NCBI GenBank assembly: GCA_027484145.1
Contig: JAIXUH010000023.1
Span: 1-64,000 of the forward strand
Reading direction: 5' to 3'
DNA from: Rhodobacter sp.
GTDB taxonomy: Bacteria > Pseudomonadota > Alphaproteobacteria > Rhodobacterales > Rhodobacteraceae
DNA length: 64,000 nt
A program made the position numbers and the translations under genes. The notes beneath the pieces were generated by a model, which made no database searches, was not told the origin of the DNA, and saw only the letters and a list, made by a program, of their open reading frames with translations. This document shows positions 26,437 to 35,065 of this stretch, one piece after another (the first letter of the stretch is position 1; each line of letters opens with the position of its first letter).

Positions 26437-26892
26437 GTGCTGAAAGGCATCGACCAGAGACTGTCAGCCGAGATTGTGCATGTGCTGATGCTGATGGGGC
26501 ATGGCGACGATCTGGTGATCTGCGATGTGAACCACCCGGCGGCAACGATTGCGGCCCAGACCACCTATGGCAAGCTGATCGATATGGCGGGCTGCGATAT
26601 TCCCACGGGGGCGGCGGCGATCTTGTCCCTGATGCCGCTGGACACCTTTGTGCCTGCCCCGGTGGCGCGGATGCAGGTGGTGGGCAACCCCGATGGCGTG
26701 GTGCCGATTTTCGCGCGGATGCAGGCGGTGGTTGACCGTGCCGAAGGCCGCGCGGTGACGATCGAACCCTTGGAGCGGTTTGCGTTCTATGACGCTGCCA
26801 AGAAAGCCTTTGCCATCATCCGCACGGCAGACTCTGGCCCCTATGGCTGTTTCATCCTGAAAAAGGGCGTTGTGAACCTGCCCGAGCTTTAA
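26437..26892 (+). CDS. RbsD/FucU-family sugar mutarotase, second copy
   Basis: 151 residues from a GTG at 26437 with GGGAG upstream. MLKGIDQRLSAEIVHVLMLM then GHGDDLVICDVNHPA, LSLMPLDTFVP, and the C-terminal GPYGCFILKKGVVNLPEL give the FucU pattern. It shares the N-terminal block and the C-terminal YGCF.LKKGV with the protein at 20796-21248 but differs in between, so the two may serve different sugars. It follows the CUT1 permeases on the same strand and its stop overlaps the stop of the convergent creatininase-like gene. Confidence 0.87.
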   Translation: MLKGIDQRLSAEIVHVLMLMGHGDDLVICDVNHPAATIAAQTTYGKLIDMAGCDIPTGAAAILSLMPLDTFVPAPVARMQVVGNPDGVVPIFARMQAVVDRAEGRAVTIEPLERFAFYDAAKKAFAIIRTADSGPYGCFILKKGVVNLPEL

Positions 26893-27623
26893 AGGCCCAG
26901 TACCTGCCGCAGATGGGCAAGAGCGATCTGCACCCCGGCCTCGCCAAGGCCCGGCGAGGCCCCCGTGGCATCTTCGGTATACCAATGGCCGCCGTCATGA
27001 ATGCGGGCGATATCGACGGTTTCGGGTGCAAGGGCCTGCATCAGCGATGTCTCGCCTTTGCCTGCGTGGTCAAAGGGGAAGGCCGCGCCCTTGGGGAACA
27101 GGGGGTGGATGCGGACCCAGTTGAACGGGTCTGCCGCGCGGGCCTGATCGGCGTAGTAATCCTGCATGGCGCGGTCGCCCCACCAACCGGGGCCGCGCGT
27201 CGATTCCACAAACCGCATGATCGCGCTGCGCCCTGCCAGCCGAAAGGCAAGGTCGGTTGGCATGCCCTGATCAAATCCTTCGGTCTGGTGATGGATCACG
27301 CCGTGAATGTTGCGAAAGCCTGCCCGCAAGAGCGCGGTAAACAGCCCCTCGGCCATGGGCAGAAGCGCGCCCGCATCAATGTGCAGCGTGCCGGTGCCAT
27401 CGGGGCCTGCCACGGCATGGGACGCCGCCCCATAGGCAAAGGGCGGCAGGGTGATGATCGCATCTCCCAGCCTGTCCAACACCTCGGTAACCGCCAGCAG
27501 GTCCACCCCAGCGGGCAAGTGCTGGCCGTGGTATTCCATCACCCCGATGGGCAGGACGATGGGGGTACCTGCCGCAATCGCGGCCTGCAACTGGTGCGGG
27601 CGCAGGCGGGCGAATTCGGTCAT
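26889..27623 (-). CDS. Creatininase-family amidohydrolase-like protein
   Basis: 244 residues from the ATG at 27623, which overlaps the FGGY kinase stop (ATGA). The creatininase fold is indicated by LPIGVMEYHGQHLPAGVDLL (metal-binding Glu, His and Asp in the usual G..EqHG.HLP..tD), YGAASHAVAGPDGTGTLHID, and HAGKGETSLMQAL in place of the usual HAGE.ETS. Relatives hydrolyse cyclic or linear amides such as creatinine. Here the gene ends a kinase/M42/BtpA operon, so it may act on a modified sugar or sugar amide. Substrate is unknown. Confidence 0.8.
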   Translation of the reverse strand: MTEFARLRPHQLQAAIAAGTPIVLPIGVMEYHGQHLPAGVDLLAVTEVLDRLGDAIITLPPFAYGAASHAVAGPDGTGTLHIDAGALLPMAEGLFTALLRAGFRNIHGVIHHQTEGFDQGMPTDLAFRLAGRSAIMRFVESTRGPGWWGDRAMQDYYADQARAADPFNWVRIHPLFPKGAAFPFDHAGKGETSLMQALAPETVDIARIHDGGHWYTEDATGASPGLGEAGVQIALAHLRQVLGL

Positions 27624-29095
27624 GGCAGGGCCTGCATGATATCGCGCGTTTGGGCATAAAGCCGCTTCCAAAGCGGGTATTGGAGGGCATAGGCCGGAAC
27701 GCTTTCGGGCGTGACGGTGCTGGCATTGGGGTTCCAGCGGGTGATGTCAGCGGGCTGAACCGCCCCGATGGCGAGGGCGGCAAGGAAGGCGTCGCCAAAG
27801 GAGGCCCCGATGGTCTTTTCGCAGACCTTTTGCGGGACTCCGCCAAAATCGGACGTGGCCTGAAGCCAGAGCGCGTTCTTGGTGCCGCCGCCAACGGCAA
27901 GCACGCGGTCGGGGCTGGCCCCCACTTCGGCATAGGTTTCCAGCACATGGGCGGTGCCTGCGGCGATGCCTTCGACCACGGCGCGGAACATATCGGCGCG
28001 GGTATGGGTCAGGTTCAGGCCAAAGAAGGCGCCGCGCGCGTGCGGGTCATGGATCGGGGTGCGTTCGCCCGAGAAATAGGGCAGGCAGAGCAGGCCCTTG
28101 GCACCCTTTGGGCTGGCCTGCGCCTCGGCCACCAAGGCGGGAAAGTCGGTGTCACGCGCCAGTTGGTCACGGAACCAGTGCGTCAGCGTGCCCGAGGTGG
28201 CAAGCCCCGCCATGGCAGCATGGGTGCCGGGAAAGAGCCATGGCGCATACCACAGGCGCGGGTCGCGGACGGGGGTGGCGGTGACCTGAATGATGAAGAT
28301 GGTTGAGCCATACATCATCATCATCTGGCCGGGGTGCTGCACGCCGACGCTGACAGCCTCGGCCGCAGCGTCGATGGTGCCGCATGTGACGGGGGTGCCG
28401 ATGGCAAGGCCGGTTTCAGCGGCGGCCTGTGCTGTTACATGGCCCGCGATTTCGGTGGACCACATCAGGCGCGGCAGTTTTTCCAGCGGCAGGATGTGGG
28501 GGGCAAGGTCGGCGGTCCAGTCTTGGGTTTCCACATCATAGAGCGGCGAGAAATTGGCCGCCGTGTAGTGGTCGATGACGTATTGGCCTGTCAGCTTCCA
28601 TGTCAGGTAACTGGTGGCGGTCAGGACCTTTGCGGTTCTGGCGTAAAGCTCGGGGTGGGTTTCCTTGAGCCACAGGATCTTTGGCCCGACCTGCTGCGAG
28701 GTCAGGGCATTGCCACAGCGCTGCAGGATGGTGTCCACGCCGATCTGCGCGTTCAGCGCGGCGATCTGGTCGGTGGCGCGGGTGTCGACGCCGTAAAGGA
28801 CGCCATTCATCAGCGGGGTGCCATCGGCATCCACCGGCAACATGCAGGGACCGATGGCACTGGTGGCGACGGCCTTGATCTCGCTGGGGTCAAGGCCGGA
28901 TTGGGCCAGCAGCGCGCGGGTTAGGTGGACGAGATCGCCCCACCAATCCTCTTCCGCGCGGTGTTCGGCCCAGCCCGCGCGGGGGACGATCATCTTGTGC
29001 GGGCGCGAGGCCGTGGCGGTGATCCGGCCTTGGCCTTCGACGAGGACGCCCTTGGATTCGAAGGTGCCGATGTCGATGCCAAGGGTATGGGTCAT
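27620..29095 (-). CDS. FGGY-family carbohydrate kinase
   Basis: 491 residues. N-terminal ATPase fold MTHTLGIDIGTFESKGVLVE, PRAGWAEHRAEEDWW, TPLMNGVLYGVDTRATDQI (catalytic Asp region), central VTCGTIDAAAEAVSVGV and SGERTPIHDPHARGAFFGLN, and C-terminal LAVGGGTKNALWLQATSDF. These enzymes phosphorylate pentuloses and related sugars or polyols. It overlaps the M42 gene by four bases upstream and the creatininase gene downstream. The sugar cannot be read from sequence. Confidence 0.88.
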   Translation of the reverse strand: MTHTLGIDIGTFESKGVLVEGQGRITATASRPHKMIVPRAGWAEHRAEEDWWGDLVHLTRALLAQSGLDPSEIKAVATSAIGPCMLPVDADGTPLMNGVLYGVDTRATDQIAALNAQIGVDTILQRCGNALTSQQVGPKILWLKETHPELYARTAKVLTATSYLTWKLTGQYVIDHYTAANFSPLYDVETQDWTADLAPHILPLEKLPRLMWSTEIAGHVTAQAAAETGLAIGTPVTCGTIDAAAEAVSVGVQHPGQMMMMYGSTIFIIQVTATPVRDPRLWYAPWLFPGTHAAMAGLATSGTLTHWFRDQLARDTDFPALVAEAQASPKGAKGLLCLPYFSGERTPIHDPHARGAFFGLNLTHTRADMFRAVVEGIAAGTAHVLETYAEVGASPDRVLAVGGGTKNALWLQATSDFGGVPQKVCEKTIGASFGDAFLAALAIGAVQPADITRWNPNASTVTPESVPAYALQYPLWKRLYAQTRDIMQALP

Positions 29096-30180
29096 CGGGT
29101 GAGCGTCAGGTCAGGGGTGATGGCAGACATTGCCGCGTCAAGGAGCGTGACGAGGCCCTGAAGGTCTGAGGGGTCTACCACCTCTAGCGCGGAATGGGAG
29201 TAGCGCATGGGAAAGCCGACATCGAGGCAGGCGACGCCTTCGGGGCCCATGAACTGGATGTAGGAGAGGTCGGTGAGGGCACCGGTGTGGGCGGAGCGTT
29301 GCAGGGGCAGGCGGGCGGTGGTGGCGGCTGTTTCGAACAGGCGGACGAGGGCGGGGTGCGGGATGACGCCGTTCAGCGTGCCGCGACCGTGGAAGCTGTA
29401 GAGCGAGATGCCGGGGCCGCCGCCAAGGGTGACGTCGCCGCGGGTTGTCATGTCGGGGGTGTCGCAGGCCAGCAGCAGATCGATCTGCAGCGCGATGGCG
29501 GGTTGAAGCGCGGTGGCGGCGGGCAGAACGCCGCGCAGGTTGTATTCCTCTTGCACGGACCAGACGAAATGCAGCGTGGGACCGGGTTTGCCGATCCGCG
29601 CCTCGGCGAGTTTCAGAAGGGCCGCACAGCCCGCACGGTCATCAACCGAGGTGCCCGCGATGCGGCCATTGGCGAGCGTCAGCGCGCGGGGCAGGTAGGT
29701 GACGGGGGTGCCGATGCGGACACCGGCGGCCTGTGCCTCGGCGCTGGTCGAAAAGCCGGCGTCGACGTAAAGGTCGGCATAGGGCAGGACCTTGTATTTC
29801 TCGTCCGGACCCGTCGCATGGTGGCTTTTGTTGGCAATCAGCGCGGGCAGATCGCCCTGATCGGTGCACAAGAGCACGGCCTGCGCGGGCAGGGCACGTT
29901 CGGGCACGCCGCCAAGACGTTCCAGACGGATCAGGCCGTTGGCTTCGATCTTGCGGACGATGAAACCCAACTGATCCATATGGGTGAAGATCATCACCGA
30001 GGGCAGGGCGGGGTCACCGGGGATGGTGCAGGACAGGTTGCCCAGACGGTCCGAGCGGTGGGGCAGGCCGAGGGCATCAAGGTGGGCCTTGATCGCGTTG
30101 GCCACGCGGGTTTCATAGCCCGCAAGGCCGGGGATCAGCATCAACTCGACCGTCAGATCGGCAACCGAAGGCAGGGTCAT
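29092..30180 (-). CDS. M42-family metallopeptidase-like protein (FrvX/SgcX type)
   Basis: 362 residues. Metal ligands of the family are present: His in IFTHMDQLGF, Asp-Asp in GTSVDDRAGC, Glu-Glu in VWSVQEEYNLRG, Asp in LLACDTPD, and a final His in FPMRYSHSALEVV. The family covers aminopeptidases and also FrvX/SgcX proteins found in sugar operons of enterobacteria, where the true substrate is unclear. The position beside a BtpA/SgcQ gene and an FGGY kinase suggests a sugar or amino-sugar role. It overlaps both neighbours by four bases. Confidence 0.85.
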   Translation of the reverse strand: MTLPSVADLTVELMLIPGLAGYETRVANAIKAHLDALGLPHRSDRLGNLSCTIPGDPALPSVMIFTHMDQLGFIVRKIEANGLIRLERLGGVPERALPAQAVLLCTDQGDLPALIANKSHHATGPDEKYKVLPYADLYVDAGFSTSAEAQAAGVRIGTPVTYLPRALTLANGRIAGTSVDDRAGCAALLKLAEARIGKPGPTLHFVWSVQEEYNLRGVLPAATALQPAIALQIDLLLACDTPDMTTRGDVTLGGGPGISLYSFHGRGTLNGVIPHPALVRLFETAATTARLPLQRSAHTGALTDLSYIQFMGPEGVACLDVGFPMRYSHSALEVVDPSDLQGLVTLLDAAMSAITPDLTLTR

Positions 30181-30989
30181 TTGCCGCCCCGCGCGGCGCG
30201 GGCGCGGGCCATGAAATCGGCGGCGCGGTCAGGGTCGACTGCGGCCCAGGTATCGCCGCCGTATTTCAGCGCGGAACCGACGATGGCCCCATCGGCCACC
30301 GCCAGCACATCGGCCACGGTGGTGTGCTTGACGCCGGTGTTGGCCAGAACGGGGGTGTTCGGCAGCACGCGCTTGACCCCCTCCAGATCGACCATTGCAG
30401 CGGCCTCGCCGGTAATCGCGCCCGAGACCAGAACGGCATCGGGGATGGAGGAGAACACGGCCGAACGCGCGCGGTCGGGCAGGGAGCGGCGGTCGAGGCT
30501 GTCGGCAAACTCGGCGGACACGTTGTAAAGCCGGGCCACGCCGCCTGCGCCAAGACGCTGGGCATAGCGCACCGCAGCGCCAGCATCGGGGGCCCAGATG
30601 CCCATGTCAGAGGCATAGGTGCCGGTGAAGATCTCGCGCACGAAACGCGCGCCAGTGGCCGCAGCCACGGCAAAGCTGGACTGCGGATCCCACAACACAT
30701 TGACGCCGAAGGGCACGGTGATTTCATCCCGCAAGCGACCGATGACATAGGCCATCGTTGCCGATGTAGCGGTATCCACCTTCAACTCGTAAGGGCGATC
30801 ATTCTCGTTCCCGAACATCACGGCATCAAACCCGGCGGCCTGCAGGGCGTGCAAATCGGCCCGTGCAGAGGCAAGGATGCCCTCGACGCCACGTTCGGCA
30901 TCATACAGTGGCGCGCCCGGGGATGCCCCCAGATGCACCATGGCGATGATGGGTTTATTGGCCCCGAAAACGGCTTGGAAACGCGACAT
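30177..30989 (-). CDS. BtpA/SgcQ-family TIM-barrel protein
   Basis: 270 residues. IIAMVHLGASPGAPLYDAER, FDAVMFGNENDRPY, VPFGVNVLWDPQSSFAVAAA, and the C-terminal NTPVLANTGVKHTTVADVLA then ADGAIVGSALKYGG match the BtpA/SgcQ family. BtpA was linked to photosystem I in cyanobacteria, while SgcQ lies in an enterobacterial sugar operon; the reaction is unknown. It is the first gene of the four-gene minus-strand operon that ends at 26889, with a candidate GntR operator about 60 bases upstream. Confidence 0.87.
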   Translation of the reverse strand: MSRFQAVFGANKPIIAMVHLGASPGAPLYDAERGVEGILASARADLHALQAAGFDAVMFGNENDRPYELKVDTATSATMAYVIGRLRDEITVPFGVNVLWDPQSSFAVAAATGARFVREIFTGTYASDMGIWAPDAGAAVRYAQRLGAGGVARLYNVSAEFADSLDRRSLPDRARSAVFSSIPDAVLVSGAITGEAAAMVDLEGVKRVLPNTPVLANTGVKHTTVADVLAVADGAIVGSALKYGGDTWAAVDPDRAADFMARARAARGGK

Positions 30990-31047
30990 CTGATCCTCCC
31001 TGATGCGTCACGCTAGCGCGAAACATATTGGACGGGAAGCAGGTTCA

Positions 31048-31063
31048 TACTAGCATGCCAGTA
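31048..31063. promoter_or_regulatory. Near-perfect palindrome, candidate GntR operator
   Basis: TACTAGCATGCCAGTA is a 16-bp palindrome with one mismatched pair. Its core CTAGCATGCCAG resembles the CTAACATGTTAG sites at 22383 and 33806. It lies between the divergent BtpA-like gene and the aldo/keto reductase, 15 bases before the latter's start. Confidence 0.55.
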
Positions 31064-31078
31064 ATGCGGGAGGAGCAG

Positions 31079-32101
31079 ATGCTGCCAACACGACATTGGG
31101 ACCGCCTTGGCAATGGCGGCCTGACCTTTACGGAACTGGGGTTCGGCGCGGCACCCTTGGGGAACCTGTATCGGGCGATTTCGGACGATGATGCGCATGC
31201 GGTGCTGGAGGCAGCTTGGGCGGGCGGGGTGCGGCACTATGATACGGCGCCGCTTTACGGGCATGGCCTGTCGGAAACCCGGCTGAACCGTTTCCTGCGC
31301 GGCAAGCGGCGCGATGACTATGTGCTGGCCAGCAAGATCGGGCGGCTGCTGCGGGCGGCGGATGAGGCCACACGCGAGGGGATTGGCAAGTGGTTTGATG
31401 TGCCAGCCCGGATCGGGGTTTATGACTACGGCTATGACGCGACGATGCGGTCCCTTGAGTTTTCGCTGGAGCGGCTGGGGGTTGACCGGATCGACATTCT
31501 TTATGCCCATGATCTGGATGTGTTCAACCATGGCTCGGAAGCGGCGATGCTGGCCCGGCTGGAAGAGTTCATGGCAGGGGGCTACCTCGCGCTTTTGGCG
31601 CTGCGCGATCAGGGTGTGATCCGGGCCTTTGGCGCAGGCGTCAACGAATGGCAGCCCTGCCAGTGGCTGCTGGAGCGCGGCGATTTCGACGTGTTCCTGT
31701 TGGCGGGGCGCTATACCCTGCTGGAGCAGGAGGCGCTGAACAGTTTCCTGCCGATGGCCACGGCGCGGGGCGTGGGCGTTGTGGTGGGCGGGCCCTATAA
31801 CTCGGGCATTCTGGCCACGGGGCCTGTGACGGGGGCGAATTACAATTACCAACTTGCCCCCGACTGGGTGATGGAGCGCGCAGGCCAGTTGCAGGCGGTT
31901 TGCACGGCCCATGGGGTTCGGCTGGTTGATGCGGCGTTTCAGTTTGCGCTGCGCCATCCGGCGGTTGTGTCTGTCATTCCGGGCGGGCAGGGGGTTGCGG
32001 AAATGGCTGGAAATCTGGCGGCGGCGCAGGCGGTTGTGCCGCCCGCCCTGTGGCAGGATCTGAAGGCAAAAGGGCTGCTGCGGGCGGATGCCCCGGTTTG
32101 A
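31079..32101 (+). CDS. Aldo/keto reductase, aldose 1-dehydrogenase type
   Basis: 340 residues from the ATG at 31079, with GGGAGGAG six bases upstream; earlier in-frame starts would place the operator inside the gene. The catalytic tetrad is visible: Asp and Tyr in RHYDTAPLYGHG, Lys in YVLASKIGRLL, and His in DILYAHDLD. The overall form is that of D-threo-aldose (L-fucose) 1-dehydrogenases and related enzymes that oxidise a free sugar to the lactone with NAD(P). Position beside FucU mutarotases, which act on the same kind of free sugar, supports a role in sugar oxidation. Confidence 0.85.
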   Translation: MLPTRHWDRLGNGGLTFTELGFGAAPLGNLYRAISDDDAHAVLEAAWAGGVRHYDTAPLYGHGLSETRLNRFLRGKRRDDYVLASKIGRLLRAADEATREGIGKWFDVPARIGVYDYGYDATMRSLEFSLERLGVDRIDILYAHDLDVFNHGSEAAMLARLEEFMAGGYLALLALRDQGVIRAFGAGVNEWQPCQWLLERGDFDVFLLAGRYTLLEQEALNSFLPMATARGVGVVVGGPYNSGILATGPVTGANYNYQLAPDWVMERAGQLQAVCTAHGVRLVDAAFQFALRHPAVVSVIPGGQGVAEMAGNLAAAQAVVPPALWQDLKAKGLLRADAPV

Positions 32102-33067
32102 TCAGCCGCCGTAAAGCGCTGTTGTCACGATGCGGGTCGCGGCGGCGGCATCTTGGGTGGCTTGGGCGCGGGCAAGGTCGGCATTGCCGGCCAGCGTTTT
32201 GGCAATGGCGCGCAGGCGGTCGGTGACGGCGATATTGGCCCGCGCCTCACCCACGGGATCGGTGCCGCCGTGATCGGGGAAGGTGTCGAAATAGATGACA
32301 CCGTCATAGCCTGCACGGTCCAGCGCCACGAAAAGTTCCACCGTCTGCACCGGGTGGACCGAGCCTGCGATCAGGCCATCATCGCGCTTGCCATAGCCGT
32401 CATTCAGGTGCACGCCCAAAATCCGGCTGCTGCGGGCGGCCAGCATGGCGGCGCGGGCGGGCATTTCGCCTGCAAAGAGCATGTGGCAGAAATCCAGTGT
32501 GACGCCGGTATTCTTGCGCCCCACTTCGGCCAGTGCCAGCAGGGTGGTGGTCATGTCGGGCATCACCACATGGGCGCGCGGCTCATTCGGTTTGTATTCG
32601 ACGGCGATGTCGATGGCGGGGTTGTGGTCGGCCACCTCGGCAATCGCGGCGATGGTGTCTTCCCACTGGCGGGCGTAATCGGCCTGAAAGCTGTAGTCAA
32701 AGCCGTCTTGACCCATCCACAGCGTCATCAGCCGCCCGCCCATGGCGGCCAATGCATCAAGGCCGCGTTTGGTTTGGTCAATGGCAGCGCGGCGCAGGGC
32801 AGGGTCGGGGTGCGTGAAGGCCCCCAGCCGGAAGCCGGGGTCGGTGTAGTAGCGCATGGCCAGCCCGTTCAGCGCCATGCCGTTATCCGCCAGAAGACGC
32901 GACAGGTCTGCCGGGGTGTGATGGTCGAAATGGTCGGGGAAATTCAGGTCGGCGGCGTCCAGCCCGCCCACGCGCCCGGCGGCCACAATCATCTGCGCCA
33001 CCGTGTCGCCCTTGGTCTTGAAGGCGTTCAGCCGGGTGGCATAGCGAGGACGATTGGGCAGGGTCAT
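32102..33067 (-). CDS. TIM-barrel sugar isomerase/epimerase (xylose isomerase-like), copy 1
   Basis: 321 residues. The AP-endonuclease-2/xylose-isomerase-like fold shows GLAMRYYTDPGF, LMTLWMGQDGFDYSFQ, metal-binding Glu in IAVEYKPNEPR, Asp/His in TLDFCHMLFAGEM, LGVHLNDGYGKRDDGL and YDGVIYFDTFPDHGG. These blocks match those of the protein at 34070-35065, so the two are paralogues. It overlaps the GntR gene start/stop by four bases and should isomerise or epimerise a sugar in this island. Confidence 0.83.
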   Translation of the reverse strand: MTLPNRPRYATRLNAFKTKGDTVAQMIVAAGRVGGLDAADLNFPDHFDHHTPADLSRLLADNGMALNGLAMRYYTDPGFRLGAFTHPDPALRRAAIDQTKRGLDALAAMGGRLMTLWMGQDGFDYSFQADYARQWEDTIAAIAEVADHNPAIDIAVEYKPNEPRAHVVMPDMTTTLLALAEVGRKNTGVTLDFCHMLFAGEMPARAAMLAARSSRILGVHLNDGYGKRDDGLIAGSVHPVQTVELFVALDRAGYDGVIYFDTFPDHGGTDPVGEARANIAVTDRLRAIAKTLAGNADLARAQATQDAAAATRIVTTALYGG

Positions 33068-33804
33068 GGTTGTCCTTGGGGTGAGAAAAGGTCTGGGCGC
33101 TCGCGCTCCAGCGGTTGAAGATAGGTCAGCAACTGGCGCAGGTGGTGCTGGACGGTCTGACGCGCGGCGGCGGGATCGCGGGCCTCGAACGCAGCAAGGA
33201 TGGCGCGGTGTTCAGCAAGGGTGGCGGCAAGGCGCCCCTCGACCGGCAGGATCAGTTGGCGCGCGCGGTGGACGTTCAGCCACGCGGTCTGCGATACCTG
33301 CGGCAGGCGGGGATAGTCGGTGAAGGACAGCAGCATTTCGTGCATCTGTGCGTCCAGAAGCATGAAGCCCTGTTGGTCGCCATCGGCCACCAGCGCCTCT
33401 TGCAGCATCAGGTTGCGGCGCAACTCGCGTAGTTGGTCTTCGGTGATGCGCGGCGCCACCAGTTCGGCGGCGGCGACCTCAATCGCCTCGCGGATAAAGG
33501 CGCCTTCGCGAATGTTGTTCATGGACAGCCGGCCAACGAAGGTGCCGGCTTGCGGGACCACATCAACCAAACCTTCGGCGGCAAGACGCGCCACTGCATC
33601 GGCCACGGGGCTGCGCGAGACGCCCAGCCGATCGCAGATCTCGGGCTTGCGGATGATCTCGCCGGGGCGGTAGGTCAGCGTCAGGATCGCCTGTTGCAGG
33701 CTTTGGTAAACCCGCTGGCCCAACGAGCCCTGAAAGCGGTCCAGCGGCAAAAGCCGCGCCGCGCCAATCAGCTCTGGGGATCCGGTCGATGGGTCTTGTA
33801 GCAT
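33064..33804 (-). CDS. GntR-family (FCD) transcriptional regulator
   Basis: 246 residues. A winged helix occupies about residues 25-90 (LGQRVYQSLQQAILTLTYRP, RKPEICDRLGVSRSPVADAV, LVDVVPQAGTFV), then an all-helical FCD ligand domain with REAIEVAAAELVAP, DAQMHEMLL and LAEHRAILAAFEARD, which hold the usual Asp and His metal ligands. FCD regulators usually respond to sugar acids or related metabolites. The 14-bp palindrome directly upstream of its start recurs at two other promoters in the island, so it likely represses itself, the CUT1 importer and the sgc-like operon. Confidence 0.87.
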   Translation of the reverse strand: MLQDPSTGSPELIGAARLLPLDRFQGSLGQRVYQSLQQAILTLTYRPGEIIRKPEICDRLGVSRSPVADAVARLAAEGLVDVVPQAGTFVGRLSMNNIREGAFIREAIEVAAAELVAPRITEDQLRELRRNLMLQEALVADGDQQGFMLLDAQMHEMLLSFTDYPRLPQVSQTAWLNVHRARQLILPVEGRLAATLAEHRAILAAFEARDPAAARQTVQHHLRQLLTYLQPLERERPDLFSPQGQP

Positions 33805-33818
33805 GCTAACATGTTAGC
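33805..33818. promoter_or_regulatory. GCTAACATGTTAGC palindrome at the GntR start codon
   Basis: A perfect 14-bp palindrome touching the ATG of the GntR gene (33804). It contains the same CTAACATGTTAG as the site at 22383. Its position would block transcription or translation start, pointing to autoregulation. Confidence 0.7.
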
Positions 33819-34046
33819 CGAGGTGGGCCCGGTGTCAAGAATGCTGCGGCAGCACGCGGGGCTTCGGCCGCCGCTTCTGCAGGCCGGGTAACGTCTGCGG
33901 GCAAGGCCATGGAACGGCGCAGGTGGCTGGCAACACTTGCAAATCGCTGCGGCTGGCGCGGCTTTGGCCGCCGGCAAGCGCACCCCCTGACCCCCATTTT
34001 GATGCGAGAGTTGAGAAGATTGTTTACTTCATGACTTTTTGAATTA

Positions 34047-34058
34047 TTGTAAAGTTAT
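34047..34058 (+). promoter_or_regulatory. TTGTAAAGTTAT site before the second isomerase gene
   Basis: This 12-mer, 11 bases before the start at 34070, recurs as its exact reverse complement at 35065-35076 before the CUT2 binding-protein gene. A candidate site for the RpiR regulator encoded at 38672-39526. Confidence 0.5.
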
Positions 34059-34069
34059 GGGAGATTCGA

Positions 34070-35065
34070 ATGCTCGGGACACGCTTTGCCACGCGGATCA
34101 ATTCGTTTGCATCGGGGGCTGCGGCCTATTGGCCCGACCTGAACGGTAAGCCAAGTCTGGCCCAAATGGTGCGCCGGTCAGCGACGGTTGATGGGCTGTC
34201 GGAACTGGATCTGAACTATCCGGACCATGTGGGCGATGACGCTGCCGCCGTGGGGGCCATGGTGCGCGATTGCGGGCTGCAGGTGTCTGGCCTTGCGATG
34301 CGCTATTACACCAACCCGGCCTTTAAGCGCGGCGCGTTCACCAACCCGGATGCGGCAGTGCGGCGCGAGGCGATTGACCTGACCAAGCGCGGCATTGATG
34401 CGGCGCGGGAAATGGGTGCGCCGATGATGACCTTGTGGATGGGGCAAGATGGTTGGGATTATTCCTTTCAGGTGGATTTTGCCGCGCTGTGGGAGGCCGA
34501 GGTTTCGGCCATCGCCGAAGTGGCTGAACATGACCCGGATTGCCTGATCTCTATCGAGTATAAGCCAAATGAACCAAGGTCTTATTCGATACTGCCAAAT
34601 GCGGCGACCACGCTTTTGGCGATTGATCAGGCCGGGCAGCCAAACCTTGGTGTCACCATCGATTTTGCCCATGCGCTTTATGCAGATGAACAACCCGCCT
34701 TTGCGGCGGCGCTGATTCAGCGGCGATCACGCCTGTTGGGCCTGCATCTGAACGATGGCTATGCCAAGCGCGATGATGGGCTGATGGTGGGCGCGGTGCA
34801 TGAGCAGGCGACGCTGGAACTGCTTGCGCAGGTCAAGCGCGGTGGCTTTGACGGCGCGATCTATTTCGACACCTTTCCCGATGCTTCGGGGCTTGATCCG
34901 GTGGCGGAATGTGCGGCCAACATCCGCACCGTGCGCCGGATGCTGGATGCCGTGACGCGGATGGAAGGCGACAACCAACTGGCCGATGCCCAAAGCCGCC
35001 AAGACCCGGTCGAGGCGCAGGAAATTGCCCGTCTTGCCTTGGCGCGGGCCACGGCAACCGGCTGA
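34070..35065 (+). CDS. TIM-barrel sugar isomerase/epimerase (xylose isomerase-like), copy 2
   Basis: 331 residues. It shares with the copy at 32102-33067 the blocks GLAMRYYTNPAFKRGAFTNP, MMTLWMGQDGWDYSFQVDF, ISIEYKPNEPRSYS, TIDFAHALYADEQ, LGLHLNDGYAKRDDGLMVG and AIYFDTFPDASG, with the same expected metal ligands. It is the first gene of the CUT2 importer operon on the plus strand, so it most likely acts on the sugar taken up by that importer after or before phosphorylation by the kinase at 39535. Confidence 0.83.
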   Translation: MLGTRFATRINSFASGAAAYWPDLNGKPSLAQMVRRSATVDGLSELDLNYPDHVGDDAAAVGAMVRDCGLQVSGLAMRYYTNPAFKRGAFTNPDAAVRREAIDLTKRGIDAAREMGAPMMTLWMGQDGWDYSFQVDFAALWEAEVSAIAEVAEHDPDCLISIEYKPNEPRSYSILPNAATTLLAIDQAGQPNLGVTIDFAHALYADEQPAFAAALIQRRSRLLGLHLNDGYAKRDDGLMVGAVHEQATLELLAQVKRGGFDGAIYFDTFPDASGLDPVAECAANIRTVRRMLDAVTRMEGDNQLADAQSRQDPVEAQEIARLALARATATG

